Origin: JAIVJM01 sp035761505 | GTDB lineage: Bacteria > Acidobacteriota > Blastocatellia > Pyrinomonadales > Pyrinomonadaceae | Length of the DNA: 20,311 nucleotides | Assembly: GCA_035761505.1 (NCBI GenBank) | Contig: DASTQX010000021.1 | Coordinates: 1-20,311 of the forward strand | Direction: 5' to 3' | In this document: positions 1 to 8,336 of the stretch, piece after piece | Layout: every line of letters begins with the position of its first letter | Position numbering within the stretch: position 1 is the first letter of the stretch | Notes under the pieces: generated by a model | What the model saw: only the letters and a program-made list of their open reading frames with translations | Database searches by the model: none | Told to the model about the DNA's origin: nothing | Position numbers and translations under genes: made by a program

Positions 1-1220
1 CGGTGTTCGCCATCGCAGTCAGCTATGGCGTGGGTTCGAAGGACGAACGCACAGGCCGGACCGGGTTCGCGCATCTCTTCGAGCACATGATGTTCAAGGG
101 CTCGGAGAACGTCGGCGCGCGCGAGCACAACTTCATCATCGCCAACAACGGCGGGACGATGAACGGGACGACCAACGAGGAGCGGACGCTCTACTTCGAG
201 GCCGTGCCCGCGAACCAGTTGGAACTCATCCTCTTCCTCGAAGCCGACCGCATGCGCTCGCTCGACGTGAATCAGGCGAACTTCGACAACCAGCGCGAAG
301 TCGTCAAGGAAGAGCGCCGCCTCCGGCTCGACAACGAGCCCTACGGCAAGAGCGGCGAGCACCACCAAGAATTGATGTACGACAACTTCGCCTACAAGCA
401 CTCGGTCATCGGCTCGATGGAAGACCTCGGCGCGGCGACCGTCGCCGACGTGCGCGAGTTCTTCAAGATGTACTACGCGCCGAACAACGCCGTGCTCGTC
501 CTCGTCGGCGACTTCAAGACGGCTGACGCGCTCGCGCGCATCCGCAAGCACTTCGAGTCTATCCCGCGCCAGCCCGCGCCCCCGGCGGTGGACGCCTCGG
601 AGCCCGAACAGAAGGCCGAGCGCCGCGCCGTCGTCGAGGACGCGCTCGCGCGCCTGCCGCGCATCCAGATCGGTTTCAAGTCCGCGCCCGGCAACACGGC
701 AGACCACTACGCGCTGCGCGTGCTCTCCGCCGCGCTGCAATCGGGCCAGTCCTCGCGCCTCTACCAGCGGCTCGTCAAGGAGCGCGAGATGGTCGCTTCG
801 GTCGGCGGCTTCGTGGACGAGTCGCGCGGCGCGGGCGGCTTCTTCGTGCAGGCCAACGTCCGGCCCAACGCGAAGACCGAGGACGTGGAGGCGGCCATCT
901 ACGCCGAGATCGAGCGGCTCAAGACCGAGCCCATCGCCGATTGGGAGTTGGAGAAGGCGAAGAACTCGGCCCGCGCCTCCTTCATCAACTCGATTGACAC
1001 TTCGCTCAGCCGCGCCAACCTGCTCACCGGCTACGCGCTCCTCTACAACGACCCCGGCCTCGTCAACACGCTGCCGGACAAGATCGCCGCCGTCACCAAA
1101 GAGGACGTGCGGCGCGTGGCGAGCAAGTACCTGAACCAGACGAACCGCACGGTCGTCGTGACCGTGCCGAAGGCGCGCGGCGCTTCGGCGTCAGCCGGAC
1201 GAGAAGGAGGGAGAGGAAAG
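1..1220 (+). CDS. M16 zinc peptidase, active subunit (5' truncated by window edge)
   Basis: This is the C-terminal part of a pitrilysin/MPP-type M16 metallopeptidase; the real start lies upstream of base 1. The inverted zinc motif HLFEH (HxxEH) is at residues 24-28 counted from the GTG at base 3, and the third ligand is probably the Glu near residue 103 in the stretch EVVKEE. NNGGTMNGTTNEERT is also typical of the family. About 400 residues are visible, which fits two M16 half-domains. No stop codon separates it from the following M16 gene: the frame runs straight through to 2726. The family is usually exported and often works as an active/inactive pair, which the neighbour supports. Family assignment is sure; whether this is a separate protein or the front half of a fusion is open. 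Confidence 0.88.
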
Positions 1221-2726
1221 ATGAGAATCAAGATCACACACCAGAGACTTCTCGCCGCGTCGCTCACGCTCGCGCTCTCGGCTTCGATGGCCGCGCCCGC
1301 TTTGGCGCAGCAGCAGCCGAACCCGGCGGACGATGGTTTGAAAGGCGTCGTGCTCAAGAACCGCGCGCCCGTCAACAAGGAGGTGCTGAAGGTCAAACTG
1401 CCGAAGGCGCAGGAGGCGACCCTGAAGAACGGCCTCCGCGTCGTCCTCTTGGAGAACCACCGCGTCCCCACCTTCTCGATGCAGATGGTCGTGATGAGCG
1501 GCGGCCTCTCCGACCCGGCTGAGCACAAGGGGCTCGCGCTCTTCACCGCCGCGCTCATGCGCGAGGGCACGCAGAAGCGGCAGAGCCGCGAACTCGCCGA
1601 ACAGCTCGACACCCTCGGCGCGTCGCTCCTCGCCGGGTCGAACCTCTCCGGCTTCACCTCGAACGTCACGGCCTCCGGGCTCGTCGAGAACTTCGACGCC
1701 GTGCTCGACATCTTCTCCGACGTGGTGCGCGCGCCCGCGTTCCCGAAGGAGGAGGTCGAGAAGTACAAGACGCGCACGCTCGCGCAACTTCAGCTTCAGC
1801 GCGCGAGCCCGCAGTTCCTCGCCGCCGAGCGTTTCAACCGCGCCATCTACGGCGAGCACCCCGCCTCGCTCGTCGCGCCGCCCGCCGAGACTTTAAGGAA
1901 GACGACTTCGGAAGACCTCGCGCGCTTCCACGCGACGCACTACGTCCCGAACAACGCGATGCTCGCCGTCGTCGGCGACGTGACGTTAAAAGAGATTCTG
2001 CCGAAGCTCGAACGCGCCTTCGGCGACTGGAAGGCGGGCGCGGCCCCGAAGACCGTCATCCCCCCGGCGACGGCGCAGTACAAGGGGTCGAACATTTACT
2101 TGATTGACCGCCCCGGCTCCGTGCAGACCTTCCTCCAACTCGGCAACCTCGGCATCGAGCGCACAGACCCCGACTACTTCGCGCTGCTGGTGATGAACCG
2201 CATCCTCGGCGGCGGCGGCACGGCGCGCTTGCAGCGCAACCTGCGCGAAGACAAGAGCTACACCTACGGCGCGTCGAGCGGCTTCGGCGGCGCGAAGTTC
2301 CGCGGCGTCTTCGCCGCCAACTCGTCCGTGCGGACGGAAGTGACCGAGGGCGCGATGCGTGAATTCATCAACGAGTTCAAGGCCATCCGCGACGTGCGGG
2401 TTCCGGCCTCCGACCTCGACAACGCGAAGAACGGCCTCATCGGCGGCTTCGCGCTCTCGCTCGAACAGCCGAACCTGCTTTTGACGAACATCGTCACGCA
2501 GAAGCTCTACGACCTGCCCGCCGACTACTGGGACACCTACACGCAAAAGATCGCGGCCATCACCGCCGAAGACGTGCAGCGCGTCGCGCGCAAGTACGTT
2601 GACCTCGACCGCCTGCAAATCATCGCCGTCGGCGACGCCTCGAAGGTGCGCGCCGCCCTCGCGCCCTACGGCACCGTCGAAGTCTTCGACGCCAACGGCA
2701 AGCCCATCGCTCAAGCCGCGCCGTAA
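1221..2726 (+). CDS. M16 peptidase-like protein, inactive partner subunit, exported
   Basis: Starting at ATG 1221 gives 501 residues. A classic signal peptide covers residues 1-29, with basic KITHQR, a hydrophobic core and cleavage after ALA before QQQP. A strong ribosome site (AAGGAGG, then GAGGAAAG) lies just upstream and supports an independent start. The fold is M16, with typical phrases such as YVPNNAMLAVVGDV and ILGGGGTARL. Where HxxEH should be, the sequence reads GLALFTAALMREGT, so the zinc site is lost. The C-terminal half has the Arg/Tyr region LREDKSYTYGA seen in substrate-binding inactive subunits. It probably pairs with the upstream active subunit in the periplasm to degrade peptides. 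The upstream frame is open into this gene, so a fusion read-through product cannot be excluded. Stop TAA at 2724. Confidence 0.88.
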   Translation: MRIKITHQRLLAASLTLALSASMAAPALAQQQPNPADDGLKGVVLKNRAPVNKEVLKVKLPKAQEATLKNGLRVVLLENHRVPTFSMQMVVMSGGLSDPAEHKGLALFTAALMREGTQKRQSRELAEQLDTLGASLLAGSNLSGFTSNVTASGLVENFDAVLDIFSDVVRAPAFPKEEVEKYKTRTLAQLQLQRASPQFLAAERFNRAIYGEHPASLVAPPAETLRKTTSEDLARFHATHYVPNNAMLAVVGDVTLKEILPKLERAFGDWKAGAAPKTVIPPATAQYKGSNIYLIDRPGSVQTFLQLGNLGIERTDPDYFALLVMNRILGGGGTARLQRNLREDKSYTYGASSGFGGAKFRGVFAANSSVRTEVTEGAMREFINEFKAIRDVRVPASDLDNAKNGLIGGFALSLEQPNLLLTNIVTQKLYDLPADYWDTYTQKIAAITAEDVQRVARKYVDLDRLQIIAVGDASKVRAALAPYGTVEVFDANGKPIAQAAP

Positions 2727-2735
2727 AAGACAAGA

Positions 2736-2860
2736 GGGGTAAAAGGGGAAAAGGGTAAACGGCGAAAGGGGAGAGCGGGCCGCACGCGTGACGGCAACGA
2801 CCTTAACGCGTGAGGCTCGCTCTTCCCCTTTTCCCTTTTACCCCTTTTCCCTTTTACCCC
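2736..2860. repeat. Inverted repeat A, G/A-rich 7-8 nt units, between M16 and glnE
   Basis: The left arm (2736-2779) consists of GGGGTAA/AAGGGGA/AAAGGGT-type units. The right arm (2817-2860) is its imperfect reverse complement and ends in the same GGGGTAAAAGGG run when read on the minus strand. Arms are about 44 nt, with a 37-nt loop that contains the upstream GTG (2788) of the glnE frame. The element starts 9 nt after the M16 stop codon. Similar pyrimidine units continue to about 2880. No T-tract follows in the transcribed direction. Confidence 0.8.
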
Positions 2861-2883
2861 TTCCCCTTTCCCCCGTTCCCCCC

Positions 2884-5800
2884 GTGCCTTATATTCCTTC
2901 CGTGCCCGCCTCGGACGAACACGTCGAATCGTTGGTGCGCGACCTGCCGGACGCGGAGGGCGCGCGGCTCTTCTACGAGCGCATCGCGGCGGAGCACCCG
3001 CGCGCGGCGCGCGTCTTCGGGCGTGACGCGGGGCTTCTCTCGGACGCGCTCGCGCTCGCCGCGTGGAGCCCTCTGCTCGGAACGACGCTCGCGCAGAACC
3101 CCGAATATCTCAACTGGCTCGCGCGCGAGAGAGGCTTGACGCGCGTGCGGACGACGGAAGAGCTGGGCGAGTCTCTGGCGCGCTTCGCGCTCACGCACAC
3201 GCAGGTCGAGGCGCAGGTCGTGCTGGCGCGCTTCCGCCGCCGCGAGTTGCTGAGGATTTACCTCCACGACATCCGGCGCGACGCGACGCTCGTCGAGACG
3301 ACCGAGGAGCTTTCCAACCTCGCCGACGCCGTGCTCGCGCACGCGCTCGGTTTGGCGCAGCAGGAGTTAGAAAATCTCTACGGCGCGCCGCAGTGCGAGG
3401 ACGCGCGCGGGCGGAAGACGGCGGCGAGCTTCTGCGTCGTCGCTCTGGGAAAGCTCGGCTCGCGCGAGCTGAACTACTCTTCGGACATAGACCTCCTCTT
3501 CCTCTACTCAGACGACGGCGAGACGACCGGCAAAGGCGAGCGCGGGGTCGTCACCAACCGCGAGTTCTTCGAGAAGCTGGCGGCGCGCGTCGCCCGCACA
3601 GTCGGACAACAGACCGGCGAGGGCGCGGCCTACCGCGTTGACTTGCGGCTCCGCCCGCACGGGCGCGACGGCGCGCTCGCCTGCTCGCTCGCCGAGGCGC
3701 TCTCGTACTACCGCGCGCGCGCGCACGCGTGGGAGCTTCAGGCGCTTATCCGCTCGCGCGCCTCCGCCGGGTCGGCGCAACTCTTCGCGCGCTTCGCCGA
3801 AGGCGTGCGCGAGCGCGTCTATCGGCGCACGGAGACGGTCGAGCGTGCGCTCGCGCACGTCCGCCTCGCCAAGCAGAAGATTGACCGGCAGCACCCGCGA
3901 GAGGCGCGCGGCTTCAACGTCAAGCTCGGCGCGGGCGGCATCCGCGAGATCGAGTTCATCGCACAGGCTTTGCAACTCGCCTACGGCGGGCGCGACTCTT
4001 GGCTGCACGCGGCGCACACGCTCATCAGTCTGGGACGGCTCGCCGACCGCGGCCTCGTCAACGAAAGGGAGCGGAGCGAACTCTCGGACGCCTACAACTT
4101 CCTCCGCACCGTCGAGCACCGCGTCCAGATGGAGCACGGGCTCCAGACGCACCTCGTCCCCGAAGACCCCGCGCGCCGCGCCCTCGTCGCGCGAAGGATG
4201 CACTTCGTCGGCCCGCGCGCGCTCGCCGAGTTCGACCACGCTCTCGCCTTCCACACCGCCAACGTGAGCCGCGCCTACCGGCGCGTCTTCGAGGCCGCCG
4301 ACACCGACGAACAATCTCAGCCGCCCGGAGCGAGCGCGCCACAAACCGCGACGCCGGAGAGCGATGCCGTCATCAAGACTGAAACGACGCGCGCCGAAAT
4401 CTCCGGCGGCGAGAGGAACGCAGAAGAGATGAACGCGCGCGACCCGCGAGCCGCTTCGGATGCGCGAGCCGCTTCGGGGCCGCGCATCTTTTCGGAGCCG
4501 CGCGCGGACGTGGAGGCCGCCGCCGCGCACGCCGCCGCGCATGTCTTCGCGCAGCATCTCGAAGGCGAGGCGGAAGGAGTAGGAAGTGCGGAAGGAGTCG
4601 AAGGCGCGGGCGCGGAAGGAGTTGGCGGCGTCGAAGTGGAGAGGCTCGCGCGGGTGTTGCGCGAAGCGGCTGAGCGTTCGCTGAACGCGCGGCGGGCGCT
4701 CTCGCTCTCGGCGCGCGTCGCCGCCTCGCTCGACAAGTCGGGCGCGCGTTTGTCGTTGACGAAGGCTCATTTGATTGCCCTCGTCGAGTTGTGCGGGGCT
4801 TCGGAGTTCTTCGGCGAGATGATTGCCGGGAATCCCGGTCTGATTCCTTCGGCCTCGACCGATGTTTCCGTGGTCGCCGCGCGCGAGCACCGCGCGCTGC
4901 TGCGGGCGGCGATTGACCCGGAGAAGAATTTCGGGGGCGAGCTTTCGGCGCTGCGGCGCGCGTGGGCGCGGCTCGTCGTCGAGATTGGCGCGCGCGACGC
5001 GGCGGGCGAACTCACGTTGGCCGAGTCAAACGCGCTGCAAACGTCTCTCGCGGCGGCCTCGGTCAACGCCGCTCTGCTCGTCGCGCGGCGCGAGTTGGCG
5101 CGTCGCCACGGAAGGCTCCTCGCGGGGCCGCGCCTCGCCGTGCTCGGCTTGGGCCGTCTCGCAAGCGGCGGGACGGACTTCGGCTCCGACCTCGACCTCG
5201 TGCTCGTCTTCGACCCCGAAGTGCCTTCGCCGCTCGCGGGGCTCTCGCAGGAGGAAGCATACGCGCGCCTCTCGGAGTTGATGACGACGGCGCTGTCGAG
5301 CCTCACGCGCGACGGCTATCTCTACCGCGTTGATTTGCGCCTGCGGCCCGACGGCAAGAACGGCGCGGTTGCTTCGCCCGCGAGCGCCTTCGTCAACTAT
5401 CTCTCAGAGCGCGCCGACGTTTGGGAGTGGCTCGCGCACGTCAAGCTCCGCGCCGTGGCGGGCGACATCGAGTTGGGGAAGAGCGTCGAGCGCAGAGCGC
5501 GCCGCGCCGTCCACGAAGCCGCGCGGCGGGCGGGCGCGGAAGTGCTGCGCGCGGAGACGCGGCGCGTGCGCGAGAGGCTTGAGCGCGAGCGAGCGCGGCG
5601 CGGGGGAGGCTCGCGCCCGACCGACATCAAGTACGGGCCGGGCGGGATGCTCGACGTGTACTTCGCGGCGCGCTACCTCCAACTCCGCGACGGGCTGCCG
5701 GACGAGACGGACGCCGACCGCTCGACGCGCGCGACGCTCGAACGCCTCGGCGCGGCGGGCTCGCTCGGCGTCGAAGACGCGGCGGCGCTCGTCGAAGGCT

Positions 5801-6006
5801 ACGCGCTGCTCCGCCGTCTCGACCATCAACTGCGCCTCCTCGTCGGTCGCTCCACGCGCCTCCCCGCCGCGCCCGACCACCCGCTCGTCCGAGACCTCTC
5901 GCTCCGCCTCGGCTACCCCACGCCCGCCGCCTTGACCGAAGAACTCGCCGCCCGCATGAGCGCCGTCCGCGCCGCTTACGAACGCATCACCACAGAAGAC
6001 AAATGA
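2884..6006 (+). CDS. glnE: Bifunctional glutamine synthetase adenylyltransferase / adenylyl-removing enzyme
   Basis: GlnE adds AMP to, and removes it from, glutamine synthetase in response to nitrogen status (PII), in the cytoplasm. Both nucleotidyltransferase domains are visible. The N-terminal one has GKLGSRELNYSSDIDLLF at 3448-3501, with YRVDLRLRPHG after it. The C-terminal one has LGLGRLASGGTDFGSDLDL at 5143-5199, followed by YRVDLRLRPDGKNG. Start choice is uncertain: the frame is open from GTG 2788, but that adds 32 residues of proline-rich sequence encoded by the repeat arm. I place it at GTG 2884 (1040 aa); GTG 2902 is also possible. None has a convincing ribosome site except AGGGGAG before 2788. 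Between the domains is an unusual linker of about 110 low-complexity residues (roughly 4297-4630). Typical family members are near 950 aa. Confidence 0.95.
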   Translation: MPYIPSVPASDEHVESLVRDLPDAEGARLFYERIAAEHPRAARVFGRDAGLLSDALALAAWSPLLGTTLAQNPEYLNWLARERGLTRVRTTEELGESLARFALTHTQVEAQVVLARFRRRELLRIYLHDIRRDATLVETTEELSNLADAVLAHALGLAQQELENLYGAPQCEDARGRKTAASFCVVALGKLGSRELNYSSDIDLLFLYSDDGETTGKGERGVVTNREFFEKLAARVARTVGQQTGEGAAYRVDLRLRPHGRDGALACSLAEALSYYRARAHAWELQALIRSRASAGSAQLFARFAEGVRERVYRRTETVERALAHVRLAKQKIDRQHPREARGFNVKLGAGGIREIEFIAQALQLAYGGRDSWLHAAHTLISLGRLADRGLVNERERSELSDAYNFLRTVEHRVQMEHGLQTHLVPEDPARRALVARRMHFVGPRALAEFDHALAFHTANVSRAYRRVFEAADTDEQSQPPGASAPQTATPESDAVIKTETTRAEISGGERNAEEMNARDPRAASDARAASGPRIFSEPRADVEAAAAHAAAHVFAQHLEGEAEGVGSAEGVEGAGAEGVGGVEVERLARVLREAAERSLNARRALSLSARVAASLDKSGARLSLTKAHLIALVELCGASEFFGEMIAGNPGLIPSASTDVSVVAAREHRALLRAAIDPEKNFGGELSALRRAWARLVVEIGARDAAGELTLAESNALQTSLAAASVNAALLVARRELARRHGRLLAGPRLAVLGLGRLASGGTDFGSDLDLVLVFDPEVPSPLAGLSQEEAYARLSELMTTALSSLTRDGYLYRVDLRLRPDGKNGAVASPASAFVNYLSERADVWEWLAHVKLRAVAGDIELGKSVERRARRAVHEAARRAGAEVLRAETRRVRERLERERARRGGGSRPTDIKYGPGGMLDVYFAARYLQLRDGLPDETDADRSTRATLERLGAAGSLGVEDAAALVEGYALLRRLDHQLRLLVGRSTRLPAAPDHPLVRDLSLRLGYPTPAALTEELAARMSAVRAAYERITTEDK

Positions 6007-6010
6007 GGGA

Positions 6011-6094
6011 GGAGTCAGGAGTCAGAAGCCAGAAACCAGAAGTGAGAGGTCGCCGCCTCTCCATTCTGGCTTCTGGCTTCTGACTCCTGACTCC
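6011..6094. repeat. Inverted repeat B (GGAGTCA/GAAGCCA heptamers), between convergent genes
   Basis: The left arm (6011-6049) reads as heptamers GGAGTCA, GGAGTCA, GAAGCCA, GAAACCA, GAAGTGA. The right arm (6056-6094) is its reverse complement, with 36 of 39 positions matching, and the loop is only 6 nt. It lies between the glnE stop (6004-6006) and the stop of the minus-strand methyltransferase (6102-6104), filling nearly the whole spacer. It could terminate transcription from both sides, although there is no long T-tract. Confidence 0.9.
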
Positions 6095-6101
6095 TTCTCC
6101 A

Positions 6102-6767
6102 TCATCTCTTGATTCGCCCGCCGCGCGGGACTGTCCAGACGTAAACGGTGCGGTAGAGATTTTTCCACGGCACGCGGACGGTCTGTTCGGGTTCCCAAAT
6201 GCCCATGCGGAAGTCGTGCGAGATGATGCGCGTGCCGGGGCGCAGTTCGCGCAGGAGCTTGGGGCGGAGGAGCACGTTGAGGCGGTCAGAGAGGTAGAGC
6301 GTGACGACCGACGCTTCGCGGAAGTCGGCGCGGAAGAGGTCTTCCTGCCGGAAGGTGACGAGGTCGGAGACGCCCGCCGCGCGCGCGGCCTCGGCGGCCT
6401 CCGAGACGAGCTGCGGGTCAATCTCGATGCCGACGGCGCGGACGCCGTACTGCTTCGCCGCCGCGATGGGGATGCGCCCGTCGCCGCTGCCGAGGTCGTA
6501 GAGCACGTCGCCCGGCTTGAGCTTCGCCAGCCTGAGCATCTCCGCGACCGTCTCCTCCGGCGTCGGCACGAAAATCACGTCCGGCCTGCGCGCCGGTTTC
6601 CGCGACCGCGCGGCGCGTCGAACGGCTGGCCTCCTCCGCGCGGAGGCGCGCGAACTCCCCCCGCCCTGCGCGAACGCCGCGGGCGCGCACGCGAGGGCGA
6701 GGCAGATTAAGACCGCAAGACGCGCGACGGTCGGCGAAGCGCGAAAAGTGCGCGGCGTGTTCTTCAA
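6102..6767 (-). CDS. Exported class I SAM-dependent methyltransferase (FAM173-like)
   Basis: The protein has 221 residues from TTG 6767, chosen because GAGGGGG lies 4 nt upstream and no better start exists in frame. Residues 1-33 look like a signal peptide (hydrophobic RLAVLICLALACAPAAFA, then Q). A strongly basic linker follows (about 40-62, many Arg). The methyltransferase core begins at VPTPEETVAEML; motif I is DLGSGDGR (91-98), and the ribose-binding acidic residue lies in GIEIDP (E115). The later stretches VVTLYLSDRLNVLLRPKL and LRPGTRIISHDF match the FAM173/ATPSCKMT lysine methyltransferase family. The signal peptide is odd, because SAM is cytoplasmic. The segment may instead be a membrane anchor holding the enzyme on the inner face. 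Substrate unknown. Confidence 0.85.
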   Translation of the reverse strand: MKNTPRTFRASPTVARLAVLICLALACAPAAFAQGGGSSRASARRRPAVRRAARSRKPARRPDVIFVPTPEETVAEMLRLAKLKPGDVLYDLGSGDGRIPIAAAKQYGVRAVGIEIDPQLVSEAAEAARAAGVSDLVTFRQEDLFRADFREASVVTLYLSDRLNVLLRPKLLRELRPGTRIISHDFRMGIWEPEQTVRVPWKNLYRTVYVWTVPRGGRIKR

Positions 6768-6780
6768 GTAGCCCCCTCAA

Positions 6781-6860
6781 ACCATCAACCGTGAACCGTC
6801 AACCGTGACGAGATAAATCCCGGTTCTTCTGGTCACGGTTGACGATTCACGATTGACGGT
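6781..6860. repeat. Inverted repeat C (CGTCAAC/CGTGAAC heptamers)
   Basis: Left arm 6781-6810 and right arm 6831-6860 match at 26 of 30 positions, with a 20-nt loop. Units are CGTCAAC, CGTGAAC and their reverse complements TTGACGG, TTCACGG. The element lies between the amidohydrolase stop and the methyltransferase start, both on the minus strand, and its edge is 13 nt from the TTG start. It belongs to the same unit family as repeats E and G. Confidence 0.88.
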
Positions 6861-6881
6861 TTTTATCCTGTCACCGCTTGC

Positions 6882-6897
6882 CCGTCACGGTTCACGG
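6882..6897. repeat. Extra half-arm of the CGTCAAC family next to a stop codon
   Basis: CCGTCACGGTTCACGG is two more units of the repeat C family. It lies 3 nt past the amidohydrolase stop codon (6901-6903) in the direction of transcription and is separated from repeat C by about 20 nt. It may be part of the same element that expanded or eroded. Confidence 0.6.
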
Positions 6898-6900
6898 TCT

Positions 6901-8244
6901 TTACTGCTTCGCCCGGTCGTTGCGATAGGTGACGCCTTCCTTCATGACGAAGAAGACGCGTTCGGTCTGTCGGATGTCCTGCGTGGGGTCGCCGGGGACG
7001 GCGATGATGTCGGCGAGCTTGCCCGCTTCGAGTGTGCCGAGGCGGTCGGCGACGCCGAAGAGTTCGGCGTTGACGGAGGTCGCGGCCTTCAAGGCGTCGA
7101 CGGGCCGCATGCCGAGTTCGACCATGTGGCGGAACTCTTCGGCGTTGCGCCCGTGCGGATAGACGGCGGCATCGGTGCCGAAGGCGATGCGGACTTTCTT
7201 GGCGACGGCCTTCTGGAACGTCGCGCGGATGGAGGCGATGGCCGCGCGCGCCTTGGCCTCGACCTGCGGCGGGAAGTACGCGCCCTTATCCAGCCTCTCT
7301 TTCAAGCCCTGCGGGGCCATGAGCGTGGGGACGAAGAAAGTGCCGCGCGCCTTCATCAGGTCGAGCGCCTCGTCGTCGAGGAACGAGCCGTGCTCGATGG
7401 AATCAATCCCGGCGCGGATGGCCCGCTTCGCGCCCTCGGCCCCGTGCGCGTGCGCGGCGGTGCGCTTGCGCAGGGCGTGCGCCTCGTCAACGAGCGCGTC
7501 GAGTTCGGCCTGCGTCAACTGCGGCGAACTCACGTCGCCCGCGAGCGAGAGCACGCCGCCCGTCGCGCAGACCTTGATGACATCAGCGCCCTGCTTGACG
7601 TTGAGGCGGACGGCGGCGCGCACGGCGTCCGGCCCGTTGGCGACCGAGTCTTCCGCGCCGTTCGAGCGGTCGAAGAGGCCGGGGCGGTAGCCGCCCGTCG
7701 GGTCGCAGTGCCCGCCGGTCGCGCCGATGCCGCGCACGGCGACGAGCATTCGCGGCCCCACAACTTTGCCGTTGCGGATGGCGTTGCGGAGCCCCACGTC
7801 AACGAGGTCGCCGGAGCCGAGGTCGCGCGTCGTCGTGAAGCCGATGAGCAGAGTCTTGCGCGTGTACTCGGTCGCGTCGAGCGCCTGCTCGGTGATGGGC
7901 TTCTTGAGGCTGTCGAGTTCGTCTTGGTTCCAGTCGCCGCTCGCCTCGCCGGAGAGGTGCGTGTGCGCGTCCATGAAGCCGGGCAGAAGCGTCGCGTCGC
8001 CGAGTTCGACGACTTCGGCCCCGGCGGGGACGGGCTGAGTGCCGCCGACCGAGACGATCTTCCCGTCTCTGACGACCACCACGCCGGGCGAGACGAGCCG
8101 CTCGCTCTTCCCGTCGAAGAGGCGCGCGGCGCGGATGACGTAAGTCTTCGACGCATCGGGCGTCGCGCCGCCCTGCTGTGCCTGAGAGAGTTGGGCGCAC
8201 GCGAGCAGCGCGGAGAGCAGAACGCAGACGCGGACGAGTTTCAT
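6901..8244 (-). CDS. Exported metal-dependent amidohydrolase
   Basis: The start is ATG 8244 (447 aa), because GGAGGT lies 7 nt upstream and the protein then begins with a good signal peptide (MKLVRVCVLLSALLACAQLSQA, cut near 22); the frame is open further upstream but reads as non-coding. Amidohydrolase signatures appear in order: DAHTHL with metal His94/His96, the carboxylated Lys candidate K224 in VIKVCATGG, AHAHG (His265/267), SIEHGSF (His285), and FGTDAAVYPHG with Asp358. The C-terminal sequence LGTLEAGKLADIIAVPGDP is typical of imidazolonepropionase and Xaa-Pro dipeptidase-like relatives. It probably hydrolyses a cyclic amide or dipeptide in the periplasm. The exact substrate cannot be read from sequence. 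Confidence 0.92.
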   Translation of the reverse strand: MKLVRVCVLLSALLACAQLSQAQQGGATPDASKTYVIRAARLFDGKSERLVSPGVVVVRDGKIVSVGGTQPVPAGAEVVELGDATLLPGFMDAHTHLSGEASGDWNQDELDSLKKPITEQALDATEYTRKTLLIGFTTTRDLGSGDLVDVGLRNAIRNGKVVGPRMLVAVRGIGATGGHCDPTGGYRPGLFDRSNGAEDSVANGPDAVRAAVRLNVKQGADVIKVCATGGVLSLAGDVSSPQLTQAELDALVDEAHALRKRTAAHAHGAEGAKRAIRAGIDSIEHGSFLDDEALDLMKARGTFFVPTLMAPQGLKERLDKGAYFPPQVEAKARAAIASIRATFQKAVAKKVRIAFGTDAAVYPHGRNAEEFRHMVELGMRPVDALKAATSVNAELFGVADRLGTLEAGKLADIIAVPGDPTQDIRQTERVFFVMKEGVTYRNDRAKQ

Positions 8245-8283
8245 ATGCGTGACCTCCGTCGAAGTTGTTGAAGTGATTTTTGA

Positions 8284-8304
8284 CGGGGCACGAAGTCTGC
8301 CCCG
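8284..8304. other. Hairpin in amidohydrolase leader
   Basis: CGGGGCA and TGCCCCG form a perfect 7-bp stem around a 7-nt loop. It lies 40 nt upstream of the amidohydrolase start and 33 nt past the zinc-ribbon stop, both minus strand. There is no T-tract on the minus strand, so it is more likely an RNA processing or leader structure than an intrinsic terminator. Confidence 0.5.
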
Positions 8305-8336
8305 GCGAGGAGTGGAACCGACAAGCCTTCCCCAGC

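Noticed and set aside
3508..4890. Minus-strand open frame of 460 codons inside glnE
   Set aside because: Arg/Glu/Ala-rich shadow of glnE with no recognisable motif or ribosome site.
6781..6897. CRISPR-like array of short repeats
   Set aside because: Units are 7 nt with no spacers and the arms are inverted, not direct; no cas genes are present.
6853..8271. Plus-strand open frame of 472 codons opposite the amidohydrolase
   Set aside because: Composition typical of an antisense shadow; the opposite strand has all amidohydrolase metal motifs.
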